Shown here piece after piece: positions 6,920 through 16,142 of a stretch of DNA of 42,499 nucleotides; within the stretch, counting starts at the first letter, position 1, and the number at the start of each line of letters is the position of its first letter. Both the position numbers and the translations under genes were made by a program. The DNA is from an uncultured Muribaculaceae bacterium (GTDB lineage: Bacteria; Bacteroidota; Bacteroidia; Bacteroidales; Muribaculaceae). The stretch is taken from NCBI GenBank assembly GCA_910584665.1, contig CAJUBL010000021.1:1-42499 (forward strand), in the 5' to 3' direction. The notes under the pieces are model-generated. The model made no database searches, was not told the origin of the DNA, and saw nothing but the letters and a program-made list of their open reading frames with translations.

Positions 6920-9900
6920 AGAAATTTACGTTTTTTAGACGGAATGCTGTCTGTGACGGCGGCTGTGTCTGGCGGAAGGAATCCTTCGCGTTGCATGAGC
7001 AGAGAGTCGTTGGCAGTGAGGGTGGTATCTCCGGTTTCGCTGAGGCGGGGCCTGATAGTGCGACGCAGTCCCATTGATTCTTTAGACATCGAGCCTCGGC
7101 GGAAAACATCCTCTATCTGTCCCAGAAGGCTTATCCGCGTTGTGTCGGCAATTGAGTAGGTGAGTGATTGTCCGGGTTTTATCTTCGCACCGCCGAGACG
7201 TATCTTCGGGTCGTCAAGATTACCTTTGATATTGATGCCGAATTTGAACGGCAACGGTGATTTCAGAACCGAGACATGGTAGTCCAGATTCATGTCGAGA
7301 TCGTTGCGTCCCATTACGCCCAGTCTGTAGCGGTCGATGTCGAAGATAAACGGAAATAATTCAACCTGGCTGTTGTCAACTACGATCTCGACGTTCATGT
7401 GATCGATCATGTTGCGTTTTTTGTTCTTGAATATAAGCCATTTGGCAAGCATTTTGAATGTATCGGCATCCAGTAGCACAAGGCTGTCGCCGTCAAGTTT
7501 AAGCGCACCTTTGAACGAGGCCAGATCGAAGTCCATGCGTGGTGTGATGGCGGCAGTCGCCGCCATGTCTGCGTTTATCACACCGGCAAAACCCTGCAGT
7601 GCCGGCAGCAGTGAATCGACGGCCGGAATGAGAGTAAGCACGCGGTCTATGTGGAAGCGGTTGAGTTTCAAAGCCATGCCAAATTGCATGCGGGTGGTGT
7701 CCGGTGCCCAGTATAGTGCTGACAATGAGGCGGATCCAATCTCGGTAGCAGCTCTGAGATTCCGCAGGTTCACCGCCGAGTTGTTGATAAGCACATCACC
7801 GCTGAAGCTGTGCATCAGCAGATCGGAGTAAAGTATCGAATCGGCTCTGACCGAAAGGTCGGCTTCGATATTGCGGGGTATAAGAACAGGACGTATTACC
7901 GAAGAGTCCGGTACATCCTGTCGGTCCGGCATCATCGACAGTTCTTCCTCGTCGTAGTCCGGATCCGGACCGGCGTTGCCCGACGGTTCGTAGAACGTGG
8001 TTGTCGCCAGTTCGTTGATGTCGATGAAAGGAGCATTGACATCAAGGCTGATGCGTAGCCGTGCACGTCCGGTCCGGCTTGTCAGAGCTCTTTCTATGTT
8101 GGTGACAGCTCCTTTTATGTCGAGCCGGGTCTTGCCTATTGTATACTTAAGGCTGTTTAGCCTGACGGTATCGGTGTTGAAGTATAGATCGATATTGCCG
8201 GCGCGTTGTCTGAGCGGGAAACTGCGGGTGAAGATGAAAGCCCGGTTGGATCTTACCGTTCCGTCCACATCCCATCGTCTGAGCAGTGTCTTGAGGTCGT
8301 TGCTCACATTCCAGTCAATCGTCTCGGGACGTTGCAGCGAGTCGGGGAGTCGGGTTGTGGAATCGCGCCGCATCCCGGTGTATTGTGCTCGTCGGGCTTT
8401 CCTTATGCTGTCGGTACCGGCATCGACGGGTATGATGTGTGCATTGACTGATACCGAAGGCTGACTCAGGGCGAATGCGAATCCCGGCATACGTGTGCCT
8501 ATGCGGCGGGCTGTTAGATCGAAATGCACCAGAGGGTTGCGGACGGCTCCTTCATAGCGGGTGAGCACCGCGTGTGTCTCTACATCGCGCAGTCTCACGG
8601 TCATGGTATCGAGCGGCTGGTCAAGGATAAGACTCTGGAACTTGATCAGTCCGCCGAACGGATTGATGACGGTGGTGTCGGACGAAGTACTGCGGTTACT
8701 TGTGCCTAGAGCGGCTATGAGTCTAGATCCCTGTATGTTAAGTCCCGGTACGGCTACCGACGTCGTGTCGACCTTGAGTGTCATGGTCAGTAGTGAGTCG
8801 ACGCGGGTCAGGGCTCCGTTGAGCGACCGGCGTGTGCCGAAGTCGAAGTCGGCGTGTCCGGCCCAGGCCGAGAGCAATGTATCGCGTGATTGCAGACTGA
8901 AATCGCGTAGCGAGATCCTGCCGTCGAGGTAAATATTGTGGAATCGTCCGGGCGACATGTCTTTCATGTGCATGCGTAGTCCTGTCTCGGCTTTCAGTCG
9001 TCCGGCAAGTGAGACCGGCAGACGGTCAATCAGTTCGCGGGGCAGACGGTCGATTTTAAGGTCTGCGGAGATATTTCCGTCGACGAACGGATTGTCAAGC
9101 GGACCTTTAGCGTGACTTGAGAGCTGTATGTCGGCTGCTCGTCCTTTAAGTGTCAGATTGTCAATGTCTATGATTGAGAGATTGGGATTGCGTCCATCAA
9201 TAACAGCTTTCGCTTTCAGATTAATGCGGTTCATGTGGATGTTGCCGAGATGGAAGCGAGATGGAGCTATTTCTATCGTGACTTCTGCCGAAGGTGTTGA
9301 CAACGAGTCGGTTATGAGATATGGAGAGAGAAGCCGGGCGGATATGTCGATTTTCATGTCGGTGTCAAGGCCTGAAAATCCGGAAGCCATGGACTCGGGC
9401 AGGTGACCGACAATGTCACTGACAGCGATCTGCGGGAGTCTGATGTCGAATTTCTCGATCAGTGTGCCATGAGGTGCCGAGGCATCAACGGTTCCGTTTA
9501 CGAGTGCGTTGAACTCATTGACTGTGATGTCGAGATCTTTGACACTCAGCGAGGCTGCCCGTTCCGGATCCCAGGTTATCCTGCCGTCGAGACCTGCTGT
9601 GAGAGGCATGAGCCGGAATCTGTCAAGCAGCGGAGATGTTGCGTTTCCTTCGATCGTAAGTTCATACAGCGGTTGCGATATCCCGTCGACCGAGACATTG
9701 CCAAGTGTTGCCGATATGTAGGTGGAGTCGGCTATAGATGTGTAGGTTATGGGGCCTGCATTGATCAGCCTGAAGTGGTCGAACGATATGGAGGGCATCT
9801 GGCCGGATTGTTCTGCTTCCGGTTCTTTCCCGGCCGATACCGGTATGATGTCTGCATTTGTTGTACCGTCACGTGCTACCACAAAGTTTGCCCGGGGATG

Positions 9901-10281
9901 CTGTATGTTCAGGTCGTATAACTCTATGTCTCCCTTAATGAGAGCGAGCAGGTTTATAGCGCCATGCAGGTGGCTGACACTGAGCAGGGAGTCGGTATAG
10001 GCCGGCAGTTCGGTTCTTATGGAGTCTGGCAGGCTGTGTGTCGCATGACTTATGATGTTAAGGGAGTCTATGTCGAGCCTCAGACGAGGAAATGAACTCC
10101 AGAAAGTAAGTTCTACGCGTGATACCCTGACTTCCCCGTTGATTATCGCCGATGTCTCGCGTTCGATCAAAGGGGTAAGTCTGGCGGGTGTGAGATACCA
10201 CACGACAATGGATATCGCCAGAAGTATCAGCAGCAACAGTGACAGGATTATCCATCCGATTGTTTTCAGTGTTCTTTTCAT
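6907..10281 (-). CDS. AsmA family (bridge-like) envelope protein
   Basis: 1124 residues from the ATG at 10281. An upstream in-frame ATG at 10341 exists, but the chosen start overlaps the previous stop by ATGA, like its neighbours, and places the membrane anchor at the N-terminus. One hydrophobic segment (about residues 8-28) is followed by a very long beta-rich periplasmic region with repeated short strands, typical of AsmA/TamB/YhdP lipid-bridge proteins. The N-terminal phrase LTPLIERETSAIINGEVRVSRVEL is the AsmA start signature, and the C-terminal part (MDFDLASFKGALKL, NDLDMNLDYHVSVLKSPLPF) is the AsmA_2-like end. The family helps maintain the outer membrane, probably by moving phospholipids. 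The specific cargo is unknown. Confidence 0.88.
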   Translation of the reverse strand: MKRTLKTIGWIILSLLLLILLAISIVVWYLTPARLTPLIERETSAIINGEVRVSRVELTFWSSFPRLRLDIDSLNIISHATHSLPDSIRTELPAYTDSLLSVSHLHGAINLLALIKGDIELYDLNIQHPRANFVVARDGTTNADIIPVSAGKEPEAEQSGQMPSISFDHFRLINAGPITYTSIADSTYISATLGNVSVDGISQPLYELTIEGNATSPLLDRFRLMPLTAGLDGRITWDPERAASLSVKDLDITVNEFNALVNGTVDASAPHGTLIEKFDIRLPQIAVSDIVGHLPESMASGFSGLDTDMKIDISARLLSPYLITDSLSTPSAEVTIEIAPSRFHLGNIHMNRINLKAKAVIDGRNPNLSIIDIDNLTLKGRAADIQLSSHAKGPLDNPFVDGNISADLKIDRLPRELIDRLPVSLAGRLKAETGLRMHMKDMSPGRFHNIYLDGRISLRDFSLQSRDTLLSAWAGHADFDFGTRRSLNGALTRVDSLLTMTLKVDTTSVAVPGLNIQGSRLIAALGTSNRSTSSDTTVINPFGGLIKFQSLILDQPLDTMTVRLRDVETHAVLTRYEGAVRNPLVHFDLTARRIGTRMPGFAFALSQPSVSVNAHIIPVDAGTDSIRKARRAQYTGMRRDSTTRLPDSLQRPETIDWNVSNDLKTLLRRWDVDGTVRSNRAFIFTRSFPLRQRAGNIDLYFNTDTVRLNSLKYTIGKTRLDIKGAVTNIERALTSRTGRARLRISLDVNAPFIDINELATTTFYEPSGNAGPDPDYDEEELSMMPDRQDVPDSSVIRPVLIPRNIEADLSVRADSILYSDLLMHSFSGDVLINNSAVNLRNLRAATEIGSASLSALYWAPDTTRMQFGMALKLNRFHIDRVLTLIPAVDSLLPALQGFAGVINADMAATAAITPRMDFDLASFKGALKLDGDSLVLLDADTFKMLAKWLIFKNKKRNMIDHMNVEIVVDNSQVELFPFIFDIDRYRLGVMGRNDLDMNLDYHVSVLKSPLPFKFGINIKGNLDDPKIRLGGAKIKPGQSLTYSIADTTRISLLGQIEDVFRRGSMSKESMGLRRTIRPRLSETGDTTLTANDSLLMQREGFLPPDTAAVTDSIPSKKRKFLWIR

Positions 10282-11072
10282 GAAGGCCGGCGTGTTGTGA
10301 TGTGGAAGCAGGATTGTTTGCGTTCGTGCTTGACGTAGCACCGTCCGTTACGACGGAAGTCGCGCAGTATTTCGGCGAGAAGAAGTCTGAGATCCTCTGT
10401 AGTACGTGGTGTCGAGAGCGAATCACATGCGAAGTTGGAATAGCTGAGGTCAAATGTCGTTCCGTACAGATGGGCCGAGCCACCTACGGCATTTCTGTTA
10501 CGGCGGCGCAGTCGCCGTACGCTCGAGTGGGTGCGCAGGATGCTTGTTACCTTGACCCTGTATTCACCTCCGCCACGTGATTGCAGCGAGTCTCTGAACG
10601 CTTTCCCGATATCATGCAGTAACTGTTCGGCTTCTGGTACGAGGTATGGCAGTGAGTGTGTGAGGTTGTCAACATAGAAATCCGGACATGATTCGACTCT
10701 GACTATGGGCCGGCAGACATTCCATGCGTCGGTTGTCTCGTTTATGGGATCTATGCCCATTACAGAGGCTTCTCCTATGTGCAGGTAGTTGCTGTCGTTG
10801 AATTCCCGTCCTATAGCTATTCCCCGATCTACTTCCAGTCTCACGCCTCCCGGAGGCATAGAGTCCATTCTCACGGCGTAAGGATTATGGATCGGAGCGG
10901 GGTTGAGGATGTCACTTATGGCGATACTGTCTGCCTTGAACTGCTCCGGGCTTATTGTCTGCCGTGTTGCTGCGATAGTGGCGTTGATAGTGAGCGCGCC
11001 TACACCTGTTGCGGCTATGAATATCACGCCGTCGACAATCAGCATGCGTGTGAAGAGAGTGCCGCGTTTCAT
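10278..11072 (-). CDS. DUF5715-type protein with M15-like zinc peptidase motif
   Basis: 264 residues with one N-terminal membrane segment or signal anchor (about 8-30). The C-terminal half contains GGSAHLYGTTFDLSY, with the H-x(6)-D spacing of M15/VanX-type D,D-peptidases, and ends with KHERKQSCFHIT, which could supply the catalytic Glu and third zinc ligand His. This resembles the Bacteroidetes family DUF5715. A role in periplasmic peptidoglycan trimming fits, but this is inference. It overlaps both neighbours by ATGA, between the tyrosine phosphatase and the AsmA-like gene. Confidence 0.72.
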   Translation of the reverse strand: MKRGTLFTRMLIVDGVIFIAATGVGALTINATIAATRQTISPEQFKADSIAISDILNPAPIHNPYAVRMDSMPPGGVRLEVDRGIAIGREFNDSNYLHIGEASVMGIDPINETTDAWNVCRPIVRVESCPDFYVDNLTHSLPYLVPEAEQLLHDIGKAFRDSLQSRGGGEYRVKVTSILRTHSSVRRLRRRNRNAVGGSAHLYGTTFDLSYSNFACDSLSTPRTTEDLRLLLAEILRDFRRNGRCYVKHERKQSCFHITTRRPS

Positions 11073-11554
11073 GACAGTCTGGAATAAAGATTGCGGCAGG
11101 CGTTATCAAGCAGGTCGAGGACAAGTTCAAACCCCTCAGCACCTTCGTAGTATGGGTCAGGAACATGGTCGTAGCGGGTTGCCATCGTGAAGTAACGGGC
11201 CATGGGCACAATCTTGGACATAGACTCGGCGGTGGGCGCGAGCTCCCTGAGATCACTGATGTTGCCGGAGTCCATGCCGATTATCAGGTCGAAGCGGTCG
11301 AAGTCGTCGGCCGATACCTGCCGGGCTCGGTGTCTGAGAGAGTATCCGCGCCGTGCTGCATGTATTCGCATCCGTTTGTCGGGCAGTTGTCCTGTGTGCC
11401 AGCTACCTATACCGGCCGAGTCGATGATCCAGCCGTCAAGGTCTCCGTGGTCTGCGACCACCGTTCTGAACAGTTCTTCGGCCGCCGGAGAACGGCATAT
11501 ATTGCCGAGACATACGAATAATATCCTGCGTGGTTTGTTGTCGGATGTATTCAT
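11069..11554 (-). CDS. Low-molecular-weight protein-tyrosine phosphatase
   Basis: 161 residues from the ATG at 11554, which overlaps the antiporter stop by ATGA. A start at 11644 would overlap that gene far more and add a non-family extension. The P-loop CLGNICRS gives Cys15 and Arg21 (C-x5-R), and the general acid is the Asp of DPYYEG near residue 124. Length is normal for the family. In many bacteria such enzymes act on BY-kinases that control polysaccharide export, or on arginine phosphate. No kinase is adjacent, so the partner is unknown. Confidence 0.95.
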   Translation of the reverse strand: MNTSDNKPRRILFVCLGNICRSPAAEELFRTVVADHGDLDGWIIDSAGIGSWHTGQLPDKRMRIHAARRGYSLRHRARQVSADDFDRFDLIIGMDSGNISDLRELAPTAESMSKIVPMARYFTMATRYDHVPDPYYEGAEGFELVLDLLDNACRNLYSRLS

Positions 11555-13722
11555 AGATCGATTTTTCTGGTTCGGCGTCCTCGCCGGGTTAAACGTTTTT
11601 TTAACGTGTTGGCCGACCGTGCCCAGGCCCGCAGTCTTGTCCATAGCGGAGAGGCTGTTCCGGCGATGTCTGCGGCCAGCGGGTCGGCAAACGACTCTAC
11701 GTTTGCCTTGTCGCCGAACTGTTCGGGATATATGATTATGATATTGTTATTGCCGAAGTATCGTTGCAGAAATTCCGGCACGTCTTTCATCAGAGCCGAG
11801 TAGGATACCGAGTTGGCGCGTGACATTACGGCTACAAACAGGTCGTCGTCAAGAATCTTGTTGGCCAGCAGAATGAAGTCGTCCGGGGCTGAAAGCTCGC
11901 GGTATTCGTCCCGTGTATCGATGCGGGCTCGTCTTATTATGCCGCGTATCAGCGGCGGTACGTGCGAGTCGCAGCAGAATATTATGCGGCAGCCCAGTTC
12001 GCGGCTCAGTGTGGCCAGAGCTGTCACCCAGTCAGGAAAGCCGGTCTCGTATTCGGCCTGTGGCGGCACGTATACAACTATGCGTGTGACCGTGTTGATC
12101 GGTATATAACATCGTGATATCACCAGCATGCGGTTTGTAAGTCGCTGCAGCTGTTCTATTTTGGACCCGAGGAACGAGTCGATGACATTGCTTTTGCGGT
12201 GCATGCCCAGCACAACTGTATTGATGTCGCGTTCCTCAATGGTGTTGACCAGACCTGTAACCGTGTTGAGATCAAAGCGCTCGATAGGCTGTAGCCGGGT
12301 GTCGGTGACGGCTGCCGCCTTGACGGCAATCTCGAGGGAATTGCGTCCCACGGCTTTGGACTGGGCCGAGTTGTCACCACGTACGTGTAAGGCATATAAT
12401 GCGTCGGCCGGTCGGCGTCTGTTACTGCGCATAAGCAATGCCAGTTCCACGAGCGATGCGGCTGTCAAGGGATTGGCTACCGGTATGAGCAGGTTGTCCG
12501 GACGGTTGCGTTCTGTGTCCGTATCGTCGTGATCTCCATGTTCCAGCATGTCGATCTTTATCTTGGCTGCGGCATTGGCTGTTACTATGGGGGCTATGGC
12601 GCATGTTACGAGAATCACGAGGATTGTGCCGTTAAGTATTGTTTCGTCCATGAGGCGGTTCCCCTGTGCGTCTGTCATGTTGTAGCCTATGGTGACTACT
12701 GCGAGGGCTACAGCTGTATGGGCTGTGGTGAGGCCGAACATCATGCGTCGTCCCTGGGCACGCATCCTGAATATCAGCTGTGCGACCCATGCGGGCAGCC
12801 ATTTGCCTACGAGAGCTACCGCCAGCATGACTGCCGCTACACCGAGTGTCGACGACTGTCCTACGACGCGTATGTTGATCATCATTCCCACTCCTATCAG
12901 GAAGTATGGTATGAACAGTGCGTTACCTACAAACTCGATACGGCTCATCAATGGTGATGATGCCGGTACATAGCGGTTGAGTACCAGTCCTGCGAAGAAA
13001 GCACCGAGCACTTCCTCCATGCCGATACGCTTGGCAGTCCAGGCGGACAGGAACACGAGTGCGAGAATGAATACATACTGGGTGACCTTGTCACCGTAGC
13101 GTTTGAAGAAGAACCGTGTGAGCCTGGGGTATATATACAGCACAGCAAGACAGTACAGTATGAGTCTTCCCAGGAGTCCCAGAAGTTCGCCGGTGTTGAG
13201 TTCACCCACCTTATGGATATTCACGGCTCCAGCCAGCACAAGCAGCGAGGCGATGACGGCTACGATCGTACCCACTATGGAGATGAGCACAGCCGGATTT
13301 TTGGTAATGCCGTATCGGGCAGCCACCGGGTAGCCTATAAGGGTGTGGGAGGCATACATTGACGCTAAGAGCGAAGATGTGAGCCAGTCTATATGCAACA
13401 GGTATACGCTTGCCAGCACACCGGTCACCATTGGTATCATGAACGTGAGCAGTCCGAACACCAGACCGCGTCTCAGGTTGAGTTTCAGGTGATACATGTC
13501 GATCTCCAGGCCGGCCAGGAACATGAGATAAAGGAGTCCGACCTGTCCGAAGATGTTGAAACTGCTGTCACGGTCAAGAACGTTGAGACCGAAAGGTCCC
13601 ACAGCGATACCTGCCACAATCATTCCTATGATATGGGGTATCTTCAGCCTGTTGAGCAGTACAGGAGCGAGCAGAATGATGGCGAGCACGATAAAGAATA
13701 TCGTGACAGGATCGGTCACCAT
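11551..13722 (-). CDS. Cation/proton antiporter (CPA2, Kef/NapA type) with cytoplasmic stress-domain-like tail
   Basis: 723 residues from the ATG at 13722. About 12-13 hydrophobic segments occupy residues 1-400, with NRLKIPHIIGMIVAG, GLLYLMFLAGLEID and AFFAGLVLNRYVP as CPA2 hallmarks. The remaining 300 residues are soluble and resemble universal-stress-protein domains (LVNTIEERDINTVVLGMH, then a second unit); no TrkA-N domain is seen. It exchanges Na+ or K+ for protons at the inner membrane. A GTG at 13764 would add 14 mostly hydrophobic residues and overlap asd by 13 bases. Such a longer start is plausible because homologues tend to have residues before TDP. It lies directly after asd in the operon. 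Confidence 0.9.
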   Translation of the reverse strand: MVTDPVTIFFIVLAIILLAPVLLNRLKIPHIIGMIVAGIAVGPFGLNVLDRDSSFNIFGQVGLLYLMFLAGLEIDMYHLKLNLRRGLVFGLLTFMIPMVTGVLASVYLLHIDWLTSSLLASMYASHTLIGYPVAARYGITKNPAVLISIVGTIVAVIASLLVLAGAVNIHKVGELNTGELLGLLGRLILYCLAVLYIYPRLTRFFFKRYGDKVTQYVFILALVFLSAWTAKRIGMEEVLGAFFAGLVLNRYVPASSPLMSRIEFVGNALFIPYFLIGVGMMINIRVVGQSSTLGVAAVMLAVALVGKWLPAWVAQLIFRMRAQGRRMMFGLTTAHTAVALAVVTIGYNMTDAQGNRLMDETILNGTILVILVTCAIAPIVTANAAAKIKIDMLEHGDHDDTDTERNRPDNLLIPVANPLTAASLVELALLMRSNRRRPADALYALHVRGDNSAQSKAVGRNSLEIAVKAAAVTDTRLQPIERFDLNTVTGLVNTIEERDINTVVLGMHRKSNVIDSFLGSKIEQLQRLTNRMLVISRCYIPINTVTRIVVYVPPQAEYETGFPDWVTALATLSRELGCRIIFCCDSHVPPLIRGIIRRARIDTRDEYRELSAPDDFILLANKILDDDLFVAVMSRANSVSYSALMKDVPEFLQRYFGNNNIIIIYPEQFGDKANVESFADPLAADIAGTASPLWTRLRAWARSANTLKKRLTRRGRRTRKIDL

Positions 13723-13751
13723 GGGAGAGGTGGCCAGAGCGAGTATGCAGC

Positions 13752-14765
13752 TCAGCGTGTCCACCCGTTGGCCAATAGATATTGAGCGATCTGTACGGCA
13801 TTGAGTGCGGCTCCTTTCTTTATCTGGTCGCCTACGAGCCACATTGACAGACCGTTGTCACAAGTAAGATCGCGTCGTATGCGGCCTACATATACCGGAT
13901 CCTTGCCGGCTACATCAAGCGGCATGGGGTATTCTCTGGCGGCAGGGTCGTCCACGAGGACCACGCCGTGGGCTCTGGCAAGAGCCTCGCGGGCTTCTCC
14001 GACTGTAACAGGCCTTTCGGTCTCAAGCCATAGGGCCTCGCTGTGTGCACGCATCACCGGGACACGTACGCAGGTGGCACTGACTTCGAGATTCGGGGCA
14101 TGCATTATCTTCTTAGTCTCGCGGTTCATCTTCATCTCCTCCTTGGTATAGTCATTATCGGTGAAGATGTCGATATGGGGTATCACATTGTAGGCAAGCT
14201 GAAATGCAAATTTTTCGACTGTCGGCTTCTCGCCGCGTGCCAGCTGGCCATGCTGGCTTACGAGCTCGTCCATGGCGGCCGCACCGGCACCGCTGGCCGC
14301 CTGGTATGTGGCTACATGAACGCGTTTTATGGGTGACAGATCATGGATAGCCTTGAGTGCCACTACCATCTGTATTGTCGTGCAGTTGGGGTTGGATATG
14401 ATGTGGCGTGGTGCGTTGAATGCGTCAGCTCCGTTCACTTCCGGGACTACCAGAGGAACATCCGCTTCCATTCTGAAGGCGCTCGAGTTGTCTATCATCA
14501 GTGTGCCGTGACGTGTTATTGTTCCGGCGAACTCGATAGATGTATTGCCGCCGGCTGATACGAACGCTATGTCGATATCCTTGAAATCGTCGCCGTGAAC
14601 CAGTTCCCTGACTGTATATTGCTTACCGCGAAAGGTGTATTGACGTCCGGCCGAGCGTCTGGACCCGAACAGAGTAAGATTATCAAACGGAAAGTTCTGC
14701 TCATCGAGAACACGCAGAAATTCCTGACCCACGGCACCGCTGGCGCCTACGATTGCAATATTCAT
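13752..14765 (-). CDS. asd: Aspartate-semialdehyde dehydrogenase
   Basis: 337 residues, normal length. It reduces aspartyl phosphate to aspartate semialdehyde with NADPH, feeding threonine, methionine, lysine and diaminopimelate (cell wall) synthesis. The NADP-binding start IVGASGAVGQEFLRVL, IDNSSAFRM, the catalytic Cys128 in SNPNCTTIQ, ATYQAASGAG and the active-site His region RVPVMRAHSEAL are all present. It is the first gene of the operon running to aroB, behind a consensus -7 box and a leader stem-loop. The diaminopimelate link fits the envelope genes downstream. Confidence 0.97.
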   Translation of the reverse strand: MNIAIVGASGAVGQEFLRVLDEQNFPFDNLTLFGSRRSAGRQYTFRGKQYTVRELVHGDDFKDIDIAFVSAGGNTSIEFAGTITRHGTLMIDNSSAFRMEADVPLVVPEVNGADAFNAPRHIISNPNCTTIQMVVALKAIHDLSPIKRVHVATYQAASGAGAAAMDELVSQHGQLARGEKPTVEKFAFQLAYNVIPHIDIFTDNDYTKEEMKMNRETKKIMHAPNLEVSATCVRVPVMRAHSEALWLETERPVTVGEAREALARAHGVVLVDDPAAREYPMPLDVAGKDPVYVGRIRRDLTCDNGLSMWLVGDQIKKGAALNAVQIAQYLLANGWTR

Positions 14766-14796
14766 TGTTCTGATTCTTAGAGTGTATAGTGTCAGT

Positions 14797-14849
14797 GATA
14801 TGCCGATAGACCGGTTGAGAACATGGTAATCTTATCCTATCGGCATATC
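14797..14849 (-). promoter_or_regulatory. 5'-terminal stem-loop in the asd operon leader
   Basis: GATATGCCGATAG (14797-14809) and CTATCGGCATATC (14837-14849) are perfect 13-base complements enclosing a 27-base loop. The predicted transcription start is close to 14848, so the stem would form at the very 5' end of the mRNA, about 30 bases before the asd ATG. The loop and 3' arm also contain a ten-codon ORF (14824 to 14792). It is unlike a lysine riboswitch, being too short. Confidence 0.6.
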
Positions 14850-14854
14850 GGATG

Positions 14855-14862
14855 CAAAGATA
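14855..14862 (-). promoter_or_regulatory. -7 box for the asd-aroB operon
   Basis: The minus strand reads TATCTTTG, an exact TAnnTTTG match. No clear -33 TTTG is found at the normal distance. The predicted start is near 14848. The remaining 14863-15060 gap is AT-rich; an 8-base complement (14974-14981 with 15055-15062) may mark the end of the upstream operon. No gene is seen there. Confidence 0.55.
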
Positions 14863-15060
14863 CGAAAAACATTCTATTTTTGTTAATAATAGTGGCTGTT
14901 TACATGGCAATCGTATCAAAATTACAATATATCAGGAGATTCGTCTACATTATCTCTATAATTATTATAAAGCAACCGGCAGAGATTCAATCGTCGTTCC
15001 TGGCCGGACGCCGGATACTTGCAGACTGACTGTTTTCTGTTCGGATTGAGGATGTGCCGG

Positions 15061-16128
15061 TTATCGGGCAGAGGTAAGGTTGCGCCAGCGGTCTGTCATG
15101 CGGGTGATGTCGTCGGGGATCTCGGAGGTGAAGAACATTTCCTTACCGGTAGCGGGATGTATGAATCCCAGGGTGCGTGCATGCAGAGCCTGCCGCGGGC
15201 AGGTGTCAAAACAATTGTTGACAAACTGCCGGTAGTGTGATGATGTGGTGCCTCGGAGTATCTGGTCGCCGCCATACCGGGCGTCGTTGAAGAGCGGGTG
15301 CCCGATGTGTTTCATGTGGACCCGTATCTGGTGTGTGCGTCCGGTCTCGAGCACACATTTCACTACCGATACATAGCCCAGACGCTCAATGACCTGATAG
15401 TGTGTGACAGCATGCTTGCCCTGATCTCCGTCGGGAAATACGGCCATCTGCAGCCGGTCCCGCAGCGAACGTCCTATATTGCCCTCAATGCGTCCGGACT
15501 CAGGCTCCGGTATGCCCCATACCACAGCCACATACTCGCGTCTGGTTGTCTTGTTGAAGAATTGGCGTCCCAGATGGGTCTTGGCCTCCGGAGTCTTGGC
15601 TACGACGAGCAGTCCCGAGGTGTCCTTGTCGATGCGGTGTACAAGACCCATACGCGGATCGGACACGTCATAGTCCGGGTTGTCCTTCATGTGCCAGGCG
15701 AGGGCGTTGACCAGAGTGCCGGAATAGTTTCCGTGGCCGGGATGCACGACCAGTCCTGCAGGTTTGTTGACTACGAGCAGGGTATCATCCTCGTAGACGA
15801 TATCGAGAGGGATATCCTCGGCAACGACTTCGTTCTCGTAACGTGGACGGTCCATGACGACCGAGACGATATCGGCCGGTTTGACACGGTAATTGCTTCT
15901 GACGGGACGCCCGTTGACCAGTATACACTCAGCCTCGGCGGCCTGCTGTATGCGGTTGCGTGATACATTTGGCAGATGTGCCACGAGAAACTTGTCGACG
16001 CGCAGCAGTTCCTGGCCTTTGTCGGCCACAATACGGTAATGTTCGTAAAGTTCCCGGCCGTCGTCGGCGGTTGTCAGACCGTCGTCGGCGAGATCTTCGT
16101 TTTCCAGATCTTCGTCAAATTGTGTCAT
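15061..16128 (-). CDS. RluA/RluD-family 23S rRNA pseudouridine synthase
   Basis: 355 residues. An S4-like RNA-binding domain (about 38-100, LRVDKFLVAHLPNVSRNRIQQA) precedes the pseudouridine synthase domain. The catalytic motif is VHRIDKDTSGLLVVAKT, with the Asp as nucleophile, and the C-terminal HQIRVHMKHIGHPLFNDARYGG is also diagnostic. Architecture fits RluD, which modifies helix 69 of 23S rRNA, but RluC cannot be excluded. The acidic N-terminal 30 residues are unusual but common in Bacteroidetes members. It is the last gene of the nine-gene minus-strand operon, 14 bases after the PASTA gene. Confidence 0.93.
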   Translation of the reverse strand: MTQFDEDLENEDLADDGLTTADDGRELYEHYRIVADKGQELLRVDKFLVAHLPNVSRNRIQQAAEAECILVNGRPVRSNYRVKPADIVSVVMDRPRYENEVVAEDIPLDIVYEDDTLLVVNKPAGLVVHPGHGNYSGTLVNALAWHMKDNPDYDVSDPRMGLVHRIDKDTSGLLVVAKTPEAKTHLGRQFFNKTTRREYVAVVWGIPEPESGRIEGNIGRSLRDRLQMAVFPDGDQGKHAVTHYQVIERLGYVSVVKCVLETGRTHQIRVHMKHIGHPLFNDARYGGDQILRGTTSSHYRQFVNNCFDTCPRQALHARTLGFIHPATGKEMFFTSEIPDDITRMTDRWRNLTSAR

Positions 16129-16142
16129 GCTATTGCGTATGG

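Noticed and set aside
14770..14862. Lysine or other classical riboswitch in the asd leader
   Set aside because: The leader is about 80 bases with one simple stem; no multi-helix junction is possible.
15298..15963. 221-codon ORF opposite the pseudouridine synthase
   Set aside because: Antisense to a strongly supported gene and without family signature.
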